This document shows positions 10,113 through 19,871 of a DNA stretch of 64,000 bases, piece after piece (the first letter of the stretch is position 1; every line of letters starts with the position of its first letter). The stretch comes from an uncultured Opitutaceae bacterium (GTDB lineage Bacteria; Verrucomicrobiota; Verrucomicrobiia; Opitutales; Opitutaceae). The translations under genes and the position numbers were made by a program. The notes beneath the pieces were generated by a model. The model worked only from the letters and a program-made list of their open reading frames with translations. It had not been told where the DNA came from and made no database searches. The stretch covers positions 2,117,627-2,181,626 of the forward strand of contig OX638348.1 of assembly GCA_951813085.1 (NCBI GenBank), given 5' to 3'.

Positions 10113-10322
10113 ATGAAACTCGAAATACGCTCTCTTAGAAATTTGGCGCTGGTCTTGCCGCTAGCCTACTGTCTCGCTGGCTGCATCAGCGTAAAAACGC
10201 ACAGTTCTTTCGAGCCGATTTACATGACGCTCGACGTCAATCTAAAGGTCCAGCTCGAGCAAGAGCTTTCTGACGTATTCGGCGATATCGACGCCGCATC
10301 GAGCTCCCTTTCCGACTCCTAG
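10113..10322 (+). CDS. ynbE: YnbE-like small outer-membrane lipoprotein
   Basis: A 69-residue lipoprotein: signal sequence with lipobox LAGC (modified Cys24), followed by a short mature part containing FEPIYMTLDVNLKVQ, which matches the PI-x-x-x-x-NVK core of YnbE. In E. coli YnbE partners with YdbH, forming the outer-membrane end of the bridge. It sits 95 bases after ydbH and 21 bases before the YdbL gene. Mature residues do not show Asp at +2, consistent with outer-membrane sorting (Ile follows Cys). Confidence 0.8.
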   Translation: MKLEIRSLRNLALVLPLAYCLAGCISVKTHSSFEPIYMTLDVNLKVQLEQELSDVFGDIDAASSSLSDS

Positions 10323-10343
10323 CATTTCAACCAATACCATCCG

Positions 10344-10730
10344 ATGAAAACACTGAATTGGACCCTCGCAATCGCATTTTCTTTATTGGCGATCGGACTT
10401 GCCCCCGAGCAAGCGGCAGCCCAAAACGACGAAACGTCGATCAAGCAGCGACTCCTAGAGCGTGTCGCAAGCGTAGATACGCTGAAGATCAGCGGCGCAG
10501 TGGGCGAAAACAACAAAGGTTTTCTGACGCAACGGGCAAACTTGAATCCGGCTCAGACCAAGACCATGAACGATGAAAATGCCGACCGAAAGGCGCTGTA
10601 TACCATTCTCGCGCAGCGGCTAGGGCTCTCCGCAGCCGTCGTAGGTCAAGGGCGCGCTGAATCGATTCGCAAAAAGTCAGCGGCCAAGGTTTGGATACAG
10701 GACCCGAATGGAAGTTGGTCGCAAAAATAG
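10344..10730 (+). CDS. ydbL: YdbL-like periplasmic protein (DUF1318)
   Basis: A 128-residue protein with a signal peptide ending near AAA-QN (residue ~26), followed by a soluble domain typical of DUF1318/YdbL: helical start KQRLLERVASVDTLK, a GAVGENNKGFL loop, and the conserved NADRKALYTILAQRLG segment. In E. coli YdbL modulates the YdbH-YnbE complex. It is the last gene of the three-gene operon. The stop is at 10728-10730. Confidence 0.82.
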   Translation: MKTLNWTLAIAFSLLAIGLAPEQAAAQNDETSIKQRLLERVASVDTLKISGAVGENNKGFLTQRANLNPAQTKTMNDENADRKALYTILAQRLGLSAAVVGQGRAESIRKKSAAKVWIQDPNGSWSQK

Positions 10731-10760
10731 GGCTGATGATTCACGTCATGTCTACGTTCA

Positions 10761-10930
10761 TCACACTGTTGTAGACACCTCAATTCTGTCCACCTTGCCT
10801 GCTAGGAATACTTTCTCCGTATGGAGAAAACGGTTCTCCCAATTCTCCATGGGAGCATCGAAGTCATCCGCGAAGCGTGCATCTTTCGCTAGATAATCAC
10901 CGCTCTCAATTGCCTGTAGAGAGCCAATTT
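10761..10930 (-). other. Coding-like remnant downstream of the sensor kinase
   Basis: Between YdbL and the sensor kinase the minus strand has a ~55-codon open stretch ending at TGA (10761-10763) that reads like protein, including KDARFADDFDAPMENWE, but has no start codon at its 5' end, where it abuts the kinase stop. The ADDFDAP stretch is loosely reminiscent of C-termini of Phd-type antitoxins; that resemblance is weak. It may be a gene remnant left beside the broken kinase. Confidence 0.3.
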
Positions 10931-13900
10931 CTAGTTACTTCCAAAATCGCCACAGGATACTGCGTCTTCCAATGCAGAACGAAGTGACTCGATCTTCATC
11001 GGCTTGCTGACAAAGCCATCCATACCCGCTTCATTGCATCGGCCCTTGTCCTCCTGGGATACACCCGAGGTCAGGGCTATGATCTTTGGCTGGCGGTCTG
11101 CAGGAAAGTCTTCGCGAATCCTCCGAGTCGCCTCCAATCCATCCATTACAGGCATTTGGACATCCATCAATATGACATCGTAACTCGAACGTCCAAGAGC
11201 ATCCAAAGCTTCCTTCCCATTCGTCGCTGTATCCACTCGGCCATAACCAAGTCGCTTCAGCATATGCATCGCTACCTTCACATTGACGGCATTGTCATCG
11301 GTAATCAGAAGCTTTAGCCCGTCTTCCGACAATACTTGCTCATCTACATCCGACGGATCGCGACGTTTTTCGGCAACGCCTGGCGAGACTTTAACCGGAC
11401 GCGCTGGCTTGCCTGCGATCGCTTTGAATGAAGCCTCCAGCAGCTTGCGCTGCCGCGCAGGTTTCGCGATGCATTGAACTTTGCCACCGCACAATCGGCG
11501 AGCTTCATCAATCCGAATTGTCTGCGGCAGCAAAACAAAGCCCATTTCGGATTCGCTAGCCTGTTCGCTGACTTTTTCCAAAAACGCTTCGCAACCAATC
11601 CCTGGAAGATCGTACCGAATCCAGAGAACATCAAATCCATCAGGATCTGTTTCTATCAATCTGAGCGCCGAATCGGTTGTTGCTACGGCTCTAGAGCGCA
11701 TGCCTGCGCGCAGGGCGATTTCTTCTAACGCAAGGGATACAGGCTCTTTTTCCCCGACAATAAGGACTCGTTTTCCCGCAACATCCTTAATCATTGGATA
11801 CTCCTGACTCGCATTGACATCGAGGGACTCAGGAAAATCGAACCAGAATACGCTTCCTTGGCCTACTTCGCTGTGAGCGCCAATCTCTCCACCCATAAGA
11901 TTGGCAAGGTCTTTGCAGATGGAAAGCCCAAGACCTGTTCCACCAAACTTTCGAGCTGTCGAACTATCCACTTGAGTAAACGGCTGAAACAGTTCCTTTA
12001 ACTTTTCCCTAGGAATCCCAATTCCCGTATCCGAAATTTCAACATTTATGAACCTCTGACCTTCTTTAAGGACCCGTTTCAAGTATATCGACACACTCCC
12101 TGATTCGGTAAATTTTATAGCATTGCCCACCAGGTTCACTACTAGCTGCTTGAAGCGCGTCACATCGCCCACAACATGAACGGCAATACCTGGTTCTTCG
12201 CGATATATCAATTCGATACCCTTCTTGTGAGCCACTTGCGCCATCAGCTCTAAAACGCCTTCGATGCTCTCGCGCAAATCGAATGGAGCGCTTTCTAGCT
12301 GAAACTTGCCAGCTTCTATCTTCGAGCGATCCAGGATGTCGTTGATGATCTTAAGCAGTCCTTCTCCAGATTCCTTGGCCGTGTTCAAGAAGGACTCTTG
12401 ATTCTCGTCTAGCTTAGTATCCGAGAGTAGTGTACACATCCCGAGTATCCCGTTCATGGGAGTTCTCAATTCATGCGACATATTCGCTAGAAAATCCGAC
12501 TTCGCCCGAGTCGCTGCCTTGGCCTCATCGGCCAGTTGAATGGAACGGGTCAGCGAGACCTCCAACTGAGCATTCTTCTCTTTCAAGATCCTGGAATGGT
12601 GCTCCACATCCTTAGTGCGTTCCGCCACTAGCCTACTTAGCTCCAAGTTTCGCTTAATCAGCTTTCGGCTTCTCGCCTTTACGATAGTCCAAACAACGAT
12701 GACGAACAGCGCAACGTAGACCAAGTACGCATAAGCCGTCGCATAGTAAGGTGGAATGATCGAGAATGCGAATGAGTCGATCTCTCCAATCTCGCCAAAT
12801 CCATTTCTCCCGAGAACCTTGAATTCGTAGTTTCCCACCGGCAAATTCGTATACTCCTTATATATCGAATCGCTATACTCGCTCCAACCATCGTTAAGAC
12901 CGTCCAAGCTTACCTGATACCAATTTTGAAAGGAGTCTCAAAATTGAGCAGCGCGAACTCAAACCTCAATGACCGCCTTGAGAATGGAATCTTCAATGGC
13001 TCGCTACCGCCACGATACGACCGCTCGTAGATCGACTCATTTCGGTCTAAATCGAATATACCCGTTATTCTCGTTTCGATGTCGCGAATTTTCGGTGGCT
13101 CGAAATCCAATCGCGTTTTCACAACTCCCGAGCTGTTGGCGATCCAAATAAACCCTTTCGAATCTATAAAAAACGCGGTCGCCCTAAAATCAGAACCCCC
13201 TGCAAGATTCTTCAAGCCCCGAAAATAGTCACCCGCAGGCAAAGGACTCAATTCGCCACTCATCGCATCCTGATTGACCCAAATGACATCGTCGTCGTCC
13301 TGGATCATTATTTGGAAGCTAGACAAGAAGTCATCACTGGGAATCGAAGCCCATCCGTCCAAAGGCGCGAAGCGATCGCTAGATTCATCATATCCAAGTA
13401 GATCGCCACCTTGGGCATACGCTATCAATCGATCTCCCGCGCGGAGAAACCTATAGTCTTCGCCAACTAAGCCTGATTCAGGGCCATAGTACTTGAAATC
13501 TCTATAGTCCGCATTGGCGAAAACGCGCATCACCGATTGGTCAATCAAACTCGCCCATAAGTCGCCATTAGCGCTTATCGTGATGGAACTAACCTGCGCC
13601 GTTCTGGAGCCTAGCAACCGTTCGTGAAGCGCACCCTCTTTAATCCTCTCCAATCCGCGGGCATTCATCGTCAATGCAGATTCGCCATCAATAGCTGTTA
13701 TGAATCTTCTGTCCCCTCCTCCAATTCGATGCGCTTGTCCGTTCTCTAGCAACGCCAGCCCTCGACTCCCTCCTAGCAACAATCCATCTTCAGTGGGAAT
13801 CAGAGTCGGGGTATTGTCGGCATGATAGACGATTTCGAATTTACGATGATCAACTTTCGCAAATTGATTGTATCGATAAACTCCTGACAGAGTCCCAAAG

Positions 13901-15004
13901 TATAGTTGACCCTCGTATTCTTCGATGTCCATAACAGCGCCTTCGAGACCCTGCATATAGCTGTACAACACGATTTGAGATTGATAATCGACACGAAACA
14001 GCCCAGAAGAGTGGCCCAATCAGAGCGAACCATCCCGAGCATTATAATGCGGACTGCAGCGATCGGATATCGACAGAGAAGAAATCTGACAAATACCGTT
14101 GGATTTCACCCGACTCGGACGAAATCGCCACGCCATCTTGATAGGTCACTACCGCGAGACGCCCATCGGACAAGGCTTCCACTTTCGAAACGGGGTGTTT
14201 GCGCACTTCTCCATCGAAGCTGAACTGTACGGACTGGAGCTGCTGGCCATCGAATTTCAACAGGCCATAGTCCCCTGCCGCAATATACACTGCGGAACTG
14301 TCAATTTGAGCGAAGTTCCTAGTATCCTCGAATTCAGCAACCTTCGGAATATCGAATACCTCATGAGTGCCATCGGGATTGAGCTTTCCGAGTGCCAGGC
14401 TTCTCGTGCAGTAGCAAATTTCGCCGTTTATCTGGAATACTCCCCTCGCCTTGCTCACCAGATTTTCCCAGACCTGGTGAACCTTACCGTCCTTCCAGGT
14501 GAACACATCTCGATCGGAAGAAACATAAAGATACCCTTTGGCATCGATAAATTGCGGACGCCATTCGATGTTGGATCTAAAGCGCTCGGGAAGCTCATCC
14601 AATAGTGAACGGTACCTGCGCTCTCCATTCACTTCCCCTTCCACGTACCCGAAATCCCGACGAAATCCGACATACGCTCTACCGCTCGGGTCGATCACTA
14701 CGCCACGGGTAGTCTCGAAGGGGTAGTCCAGCACCTTCTTCCACGTCTCTCCGTTTCCGTAGAGAAACCCGTGCTCTACGATCGCATGGATCTTTCCATC
14801 GCTACACTCGCCTATCCACTGATAAGTCCTCGAGCCGAACATCTCTTCCGAAGGGATATGGCTTATCAGTCCCGAATCCCTACCATCAAGCGCATACCCA
14901 GCAAGTGGGCACAAGAGGAGCCCTAATACCAGGGCAATCCGGAAAGAGTTGTGGGGACAAGCGATCAATTCGGTGCTACTAGATTTCACACACGCAATCG
15001 TCAT
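10931..15004 (-). pseudogene. Hybrid sensor histidine kinase with beta-propeller sensor, broken
   Basis: A ~1350-residue one-piece two-component system of the SusR/BvgS-like type: signal peptide, periplasmic two-component-regulator propeller repeats, Y_Y_Y domain (near 12780-12960), one membrane helix (near 12680-12740), HisKA with [10 protein letters not shown] (phospho-His codon 12473-12475), HATPase_c with GTGLGLSI, a degenerate receiver and a second receiver with [12 protein letters not shown] (phospho-Asp codon 11162-11164). The reading frame is broken three times: a frame change near 14040-14046, an in-frame TGA at 14020-14022 where the propeller motif SLWLG expects TGG, and a frame change at 12929-12931 that fits loss of one base from a T-run (A-run on the plus strand). 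The first in-frame ATG is at 15004; a TTG lies at 15073. It is divergent from the porin and PBP-like genes, which it may once have controlled. Confidence 0.85.
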
Positions 15005-15073
15005 CGCAGACGCTTTCTTAAAGGGGCGTCTTCCAGTATTAGCGGTCTCAAGCGAAATCTTCCTTCGAAACAA

Positions 15074-15301
15074 GCTTAGGCAGCGGTGACCGAACGAATT
15101 CCAGCTACAGCTAAGAAATCGTTCAATCTTGGTTCAAAAAAACTCTAGAGTGTTGTACAATAACGTTTTATGATACATCCTCAAGGCATGGGTTGAGTAG
15201 CTGATCGATCGCATAACCCGACCGGGCGTTAAACGAATCGTAAATCCACCCCCGTAGATCTATTCAGGGCCAATAGAGTCGATAGTCTAAGCAATCGCGC
15301 T
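15074..15301. promoter_or_regulatory. Divergent intergenic region between kinase and porin
   Basis: This region must hold the promoters of both diverging genes. It contains a perfect 10-bp palindrome ACTCTAGAGT (about 15143-15152) followed by an AT-rich stretch with TTGTACAATAACG. No clear sigma70 pair with good spacing was found on either strand, so promoter positions are not assigned. Confidence 0.3.
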
Positions 15302-16552
15302 ATGACCCAAACGCCTGTCCCACCTCTCGCTCGCTCCTTATTGATACCCATTCTGATGCTCGGGCTTTGCCCGCTATCCCTCGCTCAGCAAATTAGAGTG
15401 AGCGGATTTCTTAGCCAGGGCTACATCGAATCCTCCCAATACAACTACCTCGCGGACACCGAAGACGGAGATTTCGAATTCGCAGAACTGGCTTTGAACA
15501 TATCTTGGACTCCGTTTGAGAGGACGACGATAAATGGCCAGCTCTTATCCTTCGATCTCGGCCAATACGGAAATTTTCAACCGATCATCGAGTATCTGTT
15601 TCTGGACTACAACCTAGATAAGTGCTTTGGCTTTCGTCTCGGGCGAATCAAGCGCGAGCAAGGCATCTACAATCATATTCAAGATATCGATATCGCTCGA
15701 ACTGGGATTCTTCTTCCGATGGGTGTCTATGATCATCGATACCGCGACACCAGCTCTTTCCTAGATGGGATTAGCGCCTACGGCACGATTGCCTTTCACG
15801 GAAACCAGTCTATCGACTACTCGATCTACGGAGGCGTCCTTGGACTCGAGAGAGATGGTGGCGTAGCGGGTTTCGCGCTTTCAGAGATCTCGCGATTCGC
15901 GCTCGATCCACGAATTGAGTCCATTGATTCCCAATACAACGTAGGGGGCCAAGTATGGTACAATCCTGGTATCGAAGGATTGCGAATCGGGGCAGCGATA
16001 TCGTACTACCCCAACGGACAAAATGTCTCCGTCGCTACCATTCCCGTTGATTTTCCCTTACCCGAGTTCGCTGGGGGAGCCTTTCGGGGAATCAGCAACG
16101 AAATTGATACTCAAAATGTCACCTTTTCCGCTGAGTACTTCACGGGCGATTGAACTTTCTCTGGAGAATTTTCCCAAAAAACCAACAACCTGGATATCGA
16201 GAATCAAGTGAATGGAATTCCTGTTCAAGTCACACACAATCATCGCGGATCTGATTTCTGGTATCTAAGCGGCGCTCGCCGATTTGGACAATTCGAGACC
16301 GCTGTAACATATTCTGAATACAAGGACGTATCAGATGCTTTAGAGGGGACGCCTCCAAAACCGTTCGGAGCCGATTTCAACAAAGATATCCAAGTTTCTA
16401 TTCGATATGATCTGTCCGAAAACTGGACCTTAAAAATCGAATCCCATTCGATCGAGGGAACCGGGATGCTTTTCAACCAATACGGCCAAAACCCGACTCT
16501 AACCGCAACGTCGTGGACGCTTTGGGCAGCCAAGACCACTTTGCATTTTTAG
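15302..16552 (+). pseudogene. Outer-membrane porin-like beta-barrel with in-frame stop
   Basis: A ~416-residue exported beta-barrel: signal peptide ending near SLAQ (residue ~29), alternating hydrophobic strands with acidic turns, and a C-terminal Phe (TTLHF), the hallmark of BAM-inserted outer-membrane proteins. The frame is interrupted by TGA at 16151-16153 but continues in the same frame to TAG at 16550-16552, with clear coding quality on both sides (YFTGD-stop-TFSGEFSQ). A Trp codon TGG changed to TGA is the simplest explanation. It is followed after 12 bases by a PBP-like gene, also broken. No specific porin family is recognised. Confidence 0.75.
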
Positions 16553-16564
16553 GGAACCCGAAAC

Positions 16565-16977
16565 TTGAAAGCCATTCTCCAGATTTCGTTTGCCATTGCA
16601 GTCTACGCGCTAGCCTGCGCGAACGCGAACGCGTCTGGGATCGCTCTTAATTCAGAAAACAAAGAGGCGCTCGATCGGGATCGCATCAAGCTGATGCTGG
16701 TGGGTAAGGAACGGTTTTGGAACGACGGCTCCGAGGTCGTCATCGTACTCCTGAAGAACAATCCGCTCGTCGATGAAGCGGTAAAGTCGCTTTGCGGAAT
16801 GAATCCAAGCAAGTTCAAGAACCACTGGCAGCGAATCGCCTACAGCGGGCGCGGGAAATGCCAAAGATGTTCAGCAACTTAGACGAGCTCGTTGAATTCG
16901 TGGATCAAAACAAAGGCGCCATCGCCATCGTTCCTCCCGGGATTGAAATGGCATCGCTTCGCATCGTTCCCAACTAG
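16565..16977 (+). pseudogene. Small periplasmic phosphate-binding-like protein, frameshifted
   Basis: Signal peptide (to about residue 23), then a compact domain of the PBP-like type seen beside outer-membrane proteins and sensor kinases: LMLVGKERFWNDGSEVVIV, NPSKFKNHWQRIAYSGRG, and after a frame change FSNLDELVEFVDQNKGAIAI. The first frame closes shortly after 16855. Restoring one G in the GGG at 16853-16855 joins the two halves without other change and gives a ~137-residue protein of usual length. The start is TTG. It is downstream of the porin in an apparent two-gene operon. Confidence 0.7.
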
Positions 16978-17075
16978 TACGCAGCATAACGCTCTGGGAA
17001 TCTCGGCAGAATTCGAATTCAACCATTGTAATCCATTCGTGCCGGCCGCAGAATTTGCGGGATCCAATAATCCGA

Positions 17076-18008
17076 ATGAAAACGAGAAGACAATTCTTAA
17101 CCGGCGCCGCCGGACTCGCATCCGGCATCGGAGCCACCAAGCTCGGAGCCGCTACTAGTTCCCCGGATACTACCCAGTATCGAAATCCAATCGGCGTATC
17201 CACTTACTCATTTTGGGGGTTCCGCAGGGACGACTTCCGGTCGATTGAAAAATGCCTAGAACTTGCAGCGGACATGGGATTTGACGGCGTCGAGATTCTC
17301 CATCGACAAATGGAGGACGAATCCAATGGCGCCCTTCAGAGAATCAAGCAGCGCGCGTTTACGCTCGGCCTCGACCTAATGGGATTTTCCACCCATCAAG
17401 GTTTCGTCAGCCCGGACCCGGCCACCCGCCAAAGGAACATCGATCTCACGATCGCCCAGATCGAACTCGCCTACCGTATGGGCATTCCCACGATGCGCAT
17501 CAATACCGGTCGCTGGGGAACGACTAAAAGCTTTGACGAACTGATGGCGAACAAGGGAATCGAACCGGCCTTGGAAGGCTATACGGACGAAGAAGGATTC
17601 AAATGGGTAATCGATTCCATCGAAAAGACTATCCCCAAGGCAGAGGAATGCGGCGTTACGCTCGGGCTCGAAAATCACTGGGGACTCGGACGCACCGCAG
17701 AAGGAGTGGCCCGCATCGTCGAGGCCATCGACTCTCCTTGGCTGCAGGTCACCTTGGACACGGGCAATTTTCTCGAAAATCCCTACCCGAAATTAGCCCA
17801 GCTAGCGCCCCGAACGGTCCTCCTTCAAACGAAGACCTACCACGGCGGCGGCACTTGGTATACGCTTGATCTCGACTATGCCCGCATCGCAGGCATCATG
17901 CGCGACGCAGGGTTTCGTGGATACGTTTCCCTAGAGTTTGAAGGCAAAGAAGATCCGCTGACCGCAATACCCAAGAGCCTCGATATGCTTCGATCGCGCT
18001 TCCAATAA
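17076..18008 (+). CDS. Tat-exported sugar phosphate isomerase/epimerase-like protein
   Basis: A 310-residue TIM-barrel protein of the AP-endonuclease-2/xylose-isomerase-like superfamily. The start at 17076 places a Tat signal at once (TRRQFLTGAAGLASG). Barrel strands include IGVSTYSF, GFDGVEIL, MRINTG, GVTLGLENHWG, LQVTLDTGNF and GYVSLEFEGKEDP; the Glu, His and Asp residues in these strands are the usual metal and substrate ligands. Such exported homologues are common in Verrucomicrobiota and Planctomycetota beside Gfo/Idh/MocA genes and are thought to act on sugars or keto-sugars. It stands alone here, 6 kb from the DUF1080 operon. The substrate is unknown. Confidence 0.88.
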   Translation: MKTRRQFLTGAAGLASGIGATKLGAATSSPDTTQYRNPIGVSTYSFWGFRRDDFRSIEKCLELAADMGFDGVEILHRQMEDESNGALQRIKQRAFTLGLDLMGFSTHQGFVSPDPATRQRNIDLTIAQIELAYRMGIPTMRINTGRWGTTKSFDELMANKGIEPALEGYTDEEGFKWVIDSIEKTIPKAEECGVTLGLENHWGLGRTAEGVARIVEAIDSPWLQVTLDTGNFLENPYPKLAQLAPRTVLLQTKTYHGGGTWYTLDLDYARIAGIMRDAGFRGYVSLEFEGKEDPLTAIPKSLDMLRSRFQ

Positions 18009-18009
18009 A

Positions 18010-18031
18010 AAAGCCCCCGAAAAACGAGGGC
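18010..18031. terminator. Bidirectional terminator hairpin
   Basis: AGCCCCCG-AAAAA-CGAGGGCT forms an 8-pair stem with one mismatch between two converging genes. The A-run just before it gives a T-run on the minus strand for the azurin gene. Confidence 0.7.
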
Positions 18032-18057
18032 TCCTAGAAATTTAATTGATCAAACGG

Positions 18058-18510
18058 CTACTTGGCAGTGATCGTTCCTTTCATCAGGGCGTAGTGCCCT
18101 GGGAACGAACAAATGTACGTGTAAACACCCGCTTCCGGGAGCGTGAACGTTATGGTGTCGCTCTCTCCGGGTCCGAGAAGTTTTGTGTAGGCTAAGACCT
18201 GCCCCGCCAACGGACCGCTTTGAGGGACATATTCGGTTGCCGCTGCGGCCACCGCTCCCGCGCCAAACCCCATAACATCGGATCCAGGCTTAAGGATCAC
18301 AACATTGTGCCCCATCGCCGCCTTCGGCAACGCTCCCTTGTTGGTGAAAACAAGCGTAATCTCTTCTCCCACAGGAGCTTCGAACGCCTTGTTATCAAAT
18401 TGCATTGTGTCGTTCGCCGTAAGCTCAAGCGTGGTCCCCGCAAGCGCAACCGAGGAGAACACGGATAGGCTGATTAACGACATTAGGATAAGCGCGAATT
18501 TGCTATTCAT
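18058..18510 (-). CDS. Azurin-like blue copper protein
   Basis: A 150-residue periplasmic cupredoxin. A signal peptide runs to about residue 24 (VALA). All four type-1 copper ligands are visible: His68 in AMGHNVV, Cys134, His139 and Met143 in the CSFPGHYALM loop. The N-terminal LELTANDTMQFD is characteristic of azurins. It shuttles single electrons in the periplasm, for example between a cytochrome c and an oxidase or peroxidase. No redox partner is adjacent; the following gene on the other strand is an exported glutathione peroxidase. Confidence 0.93.
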   Translation of the reverse strand: MNSKFALILMSLISLSVFSSVALAGTTLELTANDTMQFDNKAFEAPVGEEITLVFTNKGALPKAAMGHNVVILKPGSDVMGFGAGAVAAAATEYVPQSGPLAGQVLAYTKLLGPGESDTITFTLPEAGVYTYICSFPGHYALMKGTITAK

Positions 18511-18712
18511 TTTATTTCAGTTTATCGTTCCAGAAGTTTGCGGAACATTGGACAGGCATTCTGATCGTTCAACTGTTATTTTGTTCCCTGGCATCCTATT
18601 TTCGCAAGTCATTGCCTGAGTTTATCTTAGAATCTTGTTCAAAGCAGATTCACCTTAAATCCGGAGTTGCCCCAAGTCCGGATCCGTGGCATCAACTTAC
18701 CCTATTGTCATC

Positions 18713-19252
18713 ATGAAACTAAAATTCACCCTGCTCGCCACAATACTCGCAACAGCCGCAACGACGCTCAACGCTGATATGATCTACGAAATCCCGGTTA
18801 CCACAATTGACGCAGAGAACACTACCTTGGCCGCGCATCAAGGAAAGGTGATGCTGATCGTGAACGTGGCATCGAAGTGTGGTTTCACAGGGCAATACGA
18901 GAATCTCGAAAATTTGTATCAAAAATACAAGGACGATGGATTCGTCGTCCTTGGATTTCCTTGCAATCAATTCGGCGGGCAAGAGCCAGGGACCAGCGAT
19001 GACATCAAAGCATTTTGCTCGCTCACTTATGGCGTCTCTTTTCCGATGTTCGATAAGATCGATGTCAACGGAGACGACCAGCACGCGCTATACGCCCTTC
19101 TGACCGATGAAAGCGCGGCCTTCCCCGGTAAAATCAAATGGAATTTCAACAAGTTCCTAGTAAGTCGCGATGGAACCGTAATTGAACGCTACGGAAGCAT
19201 GACGAATCCTGAATCCGGCAAGATTACCAAAGCGATCGAAGCGGCGCTTTGA
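18713..19252 (+). CDS. Exported glutathione peroxidase family protein
   Basis: A 179-residue thiol peroxidase of the GPx/BtuE family with an N-terminal signal peptide (1 to about 21, ending LNA). The catalytic elements are present: Cys56 in NVASKCGFTGQY (Cys in place of selenocysteine), Gln in PCNQFGGQEPG, and Trp-Asn in WNFNKFLV. The ATG at 18713 is preferred over an upstream GTG at 18686 because it starts the signal peptide directly. It would reduce hydroperoxides in the periplasm, probably with thioredoxin-like donors. It ends in TGA. Confidence 0.92.
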   Translation: MKLKFTLLATILATAATTLNADMIYEIPVTTIDAENTTLAAHQGKVMLIVNVASKCGFTGQYENLENLYQKYKDDGFVVLGFPCNQFGGQEPGTSDDIKAFCSLTYGVSFPMFDKIDVNGDDQHALYALLTDESAAFPGKIKWNFNKFLVSRDGTVIERYGSMTNPESGKITKAIEAAL

Positions 19253-19309
19253 GCAGGACTTTCCGGGAACATTATCGAGTCGGGCCAGTCGATAAATGGG
19301 ATCAATCCG

Positions 19310-19728
19310 ATGCCCATGGCCCTACGCATCTATCTCGTCCTCGCCTTTGCCTCCTCACTTGCTGGTTTCGCGTCCGAACGCGACACAGCCCGAAATGCTT
19401 GGGTCCCCCAAGGGATGGACCCGGGACTATTCCACTACGGAATGATGGAACAGGCGCTTGTGGAAGGAAACGCGCATCCGCCCATGCCCAAGAGAGAACG
19501 CAACACCTTACATTGATCTCTCGGCCCGCCAGCTTGAAACGCTCATACCCGGAGCTCATAGAGAAGATTCGGTCTCTTCGCGTCCAGATCCGCGACGCCA
19601 AAGCATCCACCAAGGAACCCTCACCGGTTTCCATAAAGCTTCCCATTCAAGAAGATATCTCTCAAGCCATCGAAGAGGCGATAAAGGAAAGCCAAGAGTG
19701 GATCGAAACGATTGAAGAAGTGGACTAG
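19310..19728 (+). pseudogene. Small exported protein, possibly frameshifted
   Basis: The first part (19310-19516) encodes a 68-residue ORF with a signal peptide (MALRIYLVLAFASSLAGFAS) and a Met/Pro-rich mature start. A second open frame, shifted by one base, overlaps it and runs to 19728, encoding a charged helical tail (SYPELIEKIRSLRVQIRDA and a Glu-rich end). A one-base loss between about 19450 and 19516 would join them into a ~139-residue exported protein; alternatively they are two short ORFs or only the first is real. No family is recognised. Confidence 0.4.
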
Positions 19729-19871
19729 CAAACGTCCCCCGTCTCTCGATATTGAACTGCTCGTAGTGCAGCACCCTCTTTACCGAGGATACCGAAGCGA
19801 ACTCGGATATCTCCCGCAGCGCGATTTCTGTATTGCGAAGGCTACGTTTTCCTATCACCAGATTCCTGACA

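Noticed and set aside
14020-16153. TGA read as Trp (recoding) in kinase and porin
   Set aside because: Other genes in the window end in TGA at conserved positions (glutathione peroxidase 19250-19252, cytoplasmic oxidoreductase 25701-25703), Trp is otherwise TGG, and a third lesion is TAG. Nonsense mutation or sequence error is simpler.
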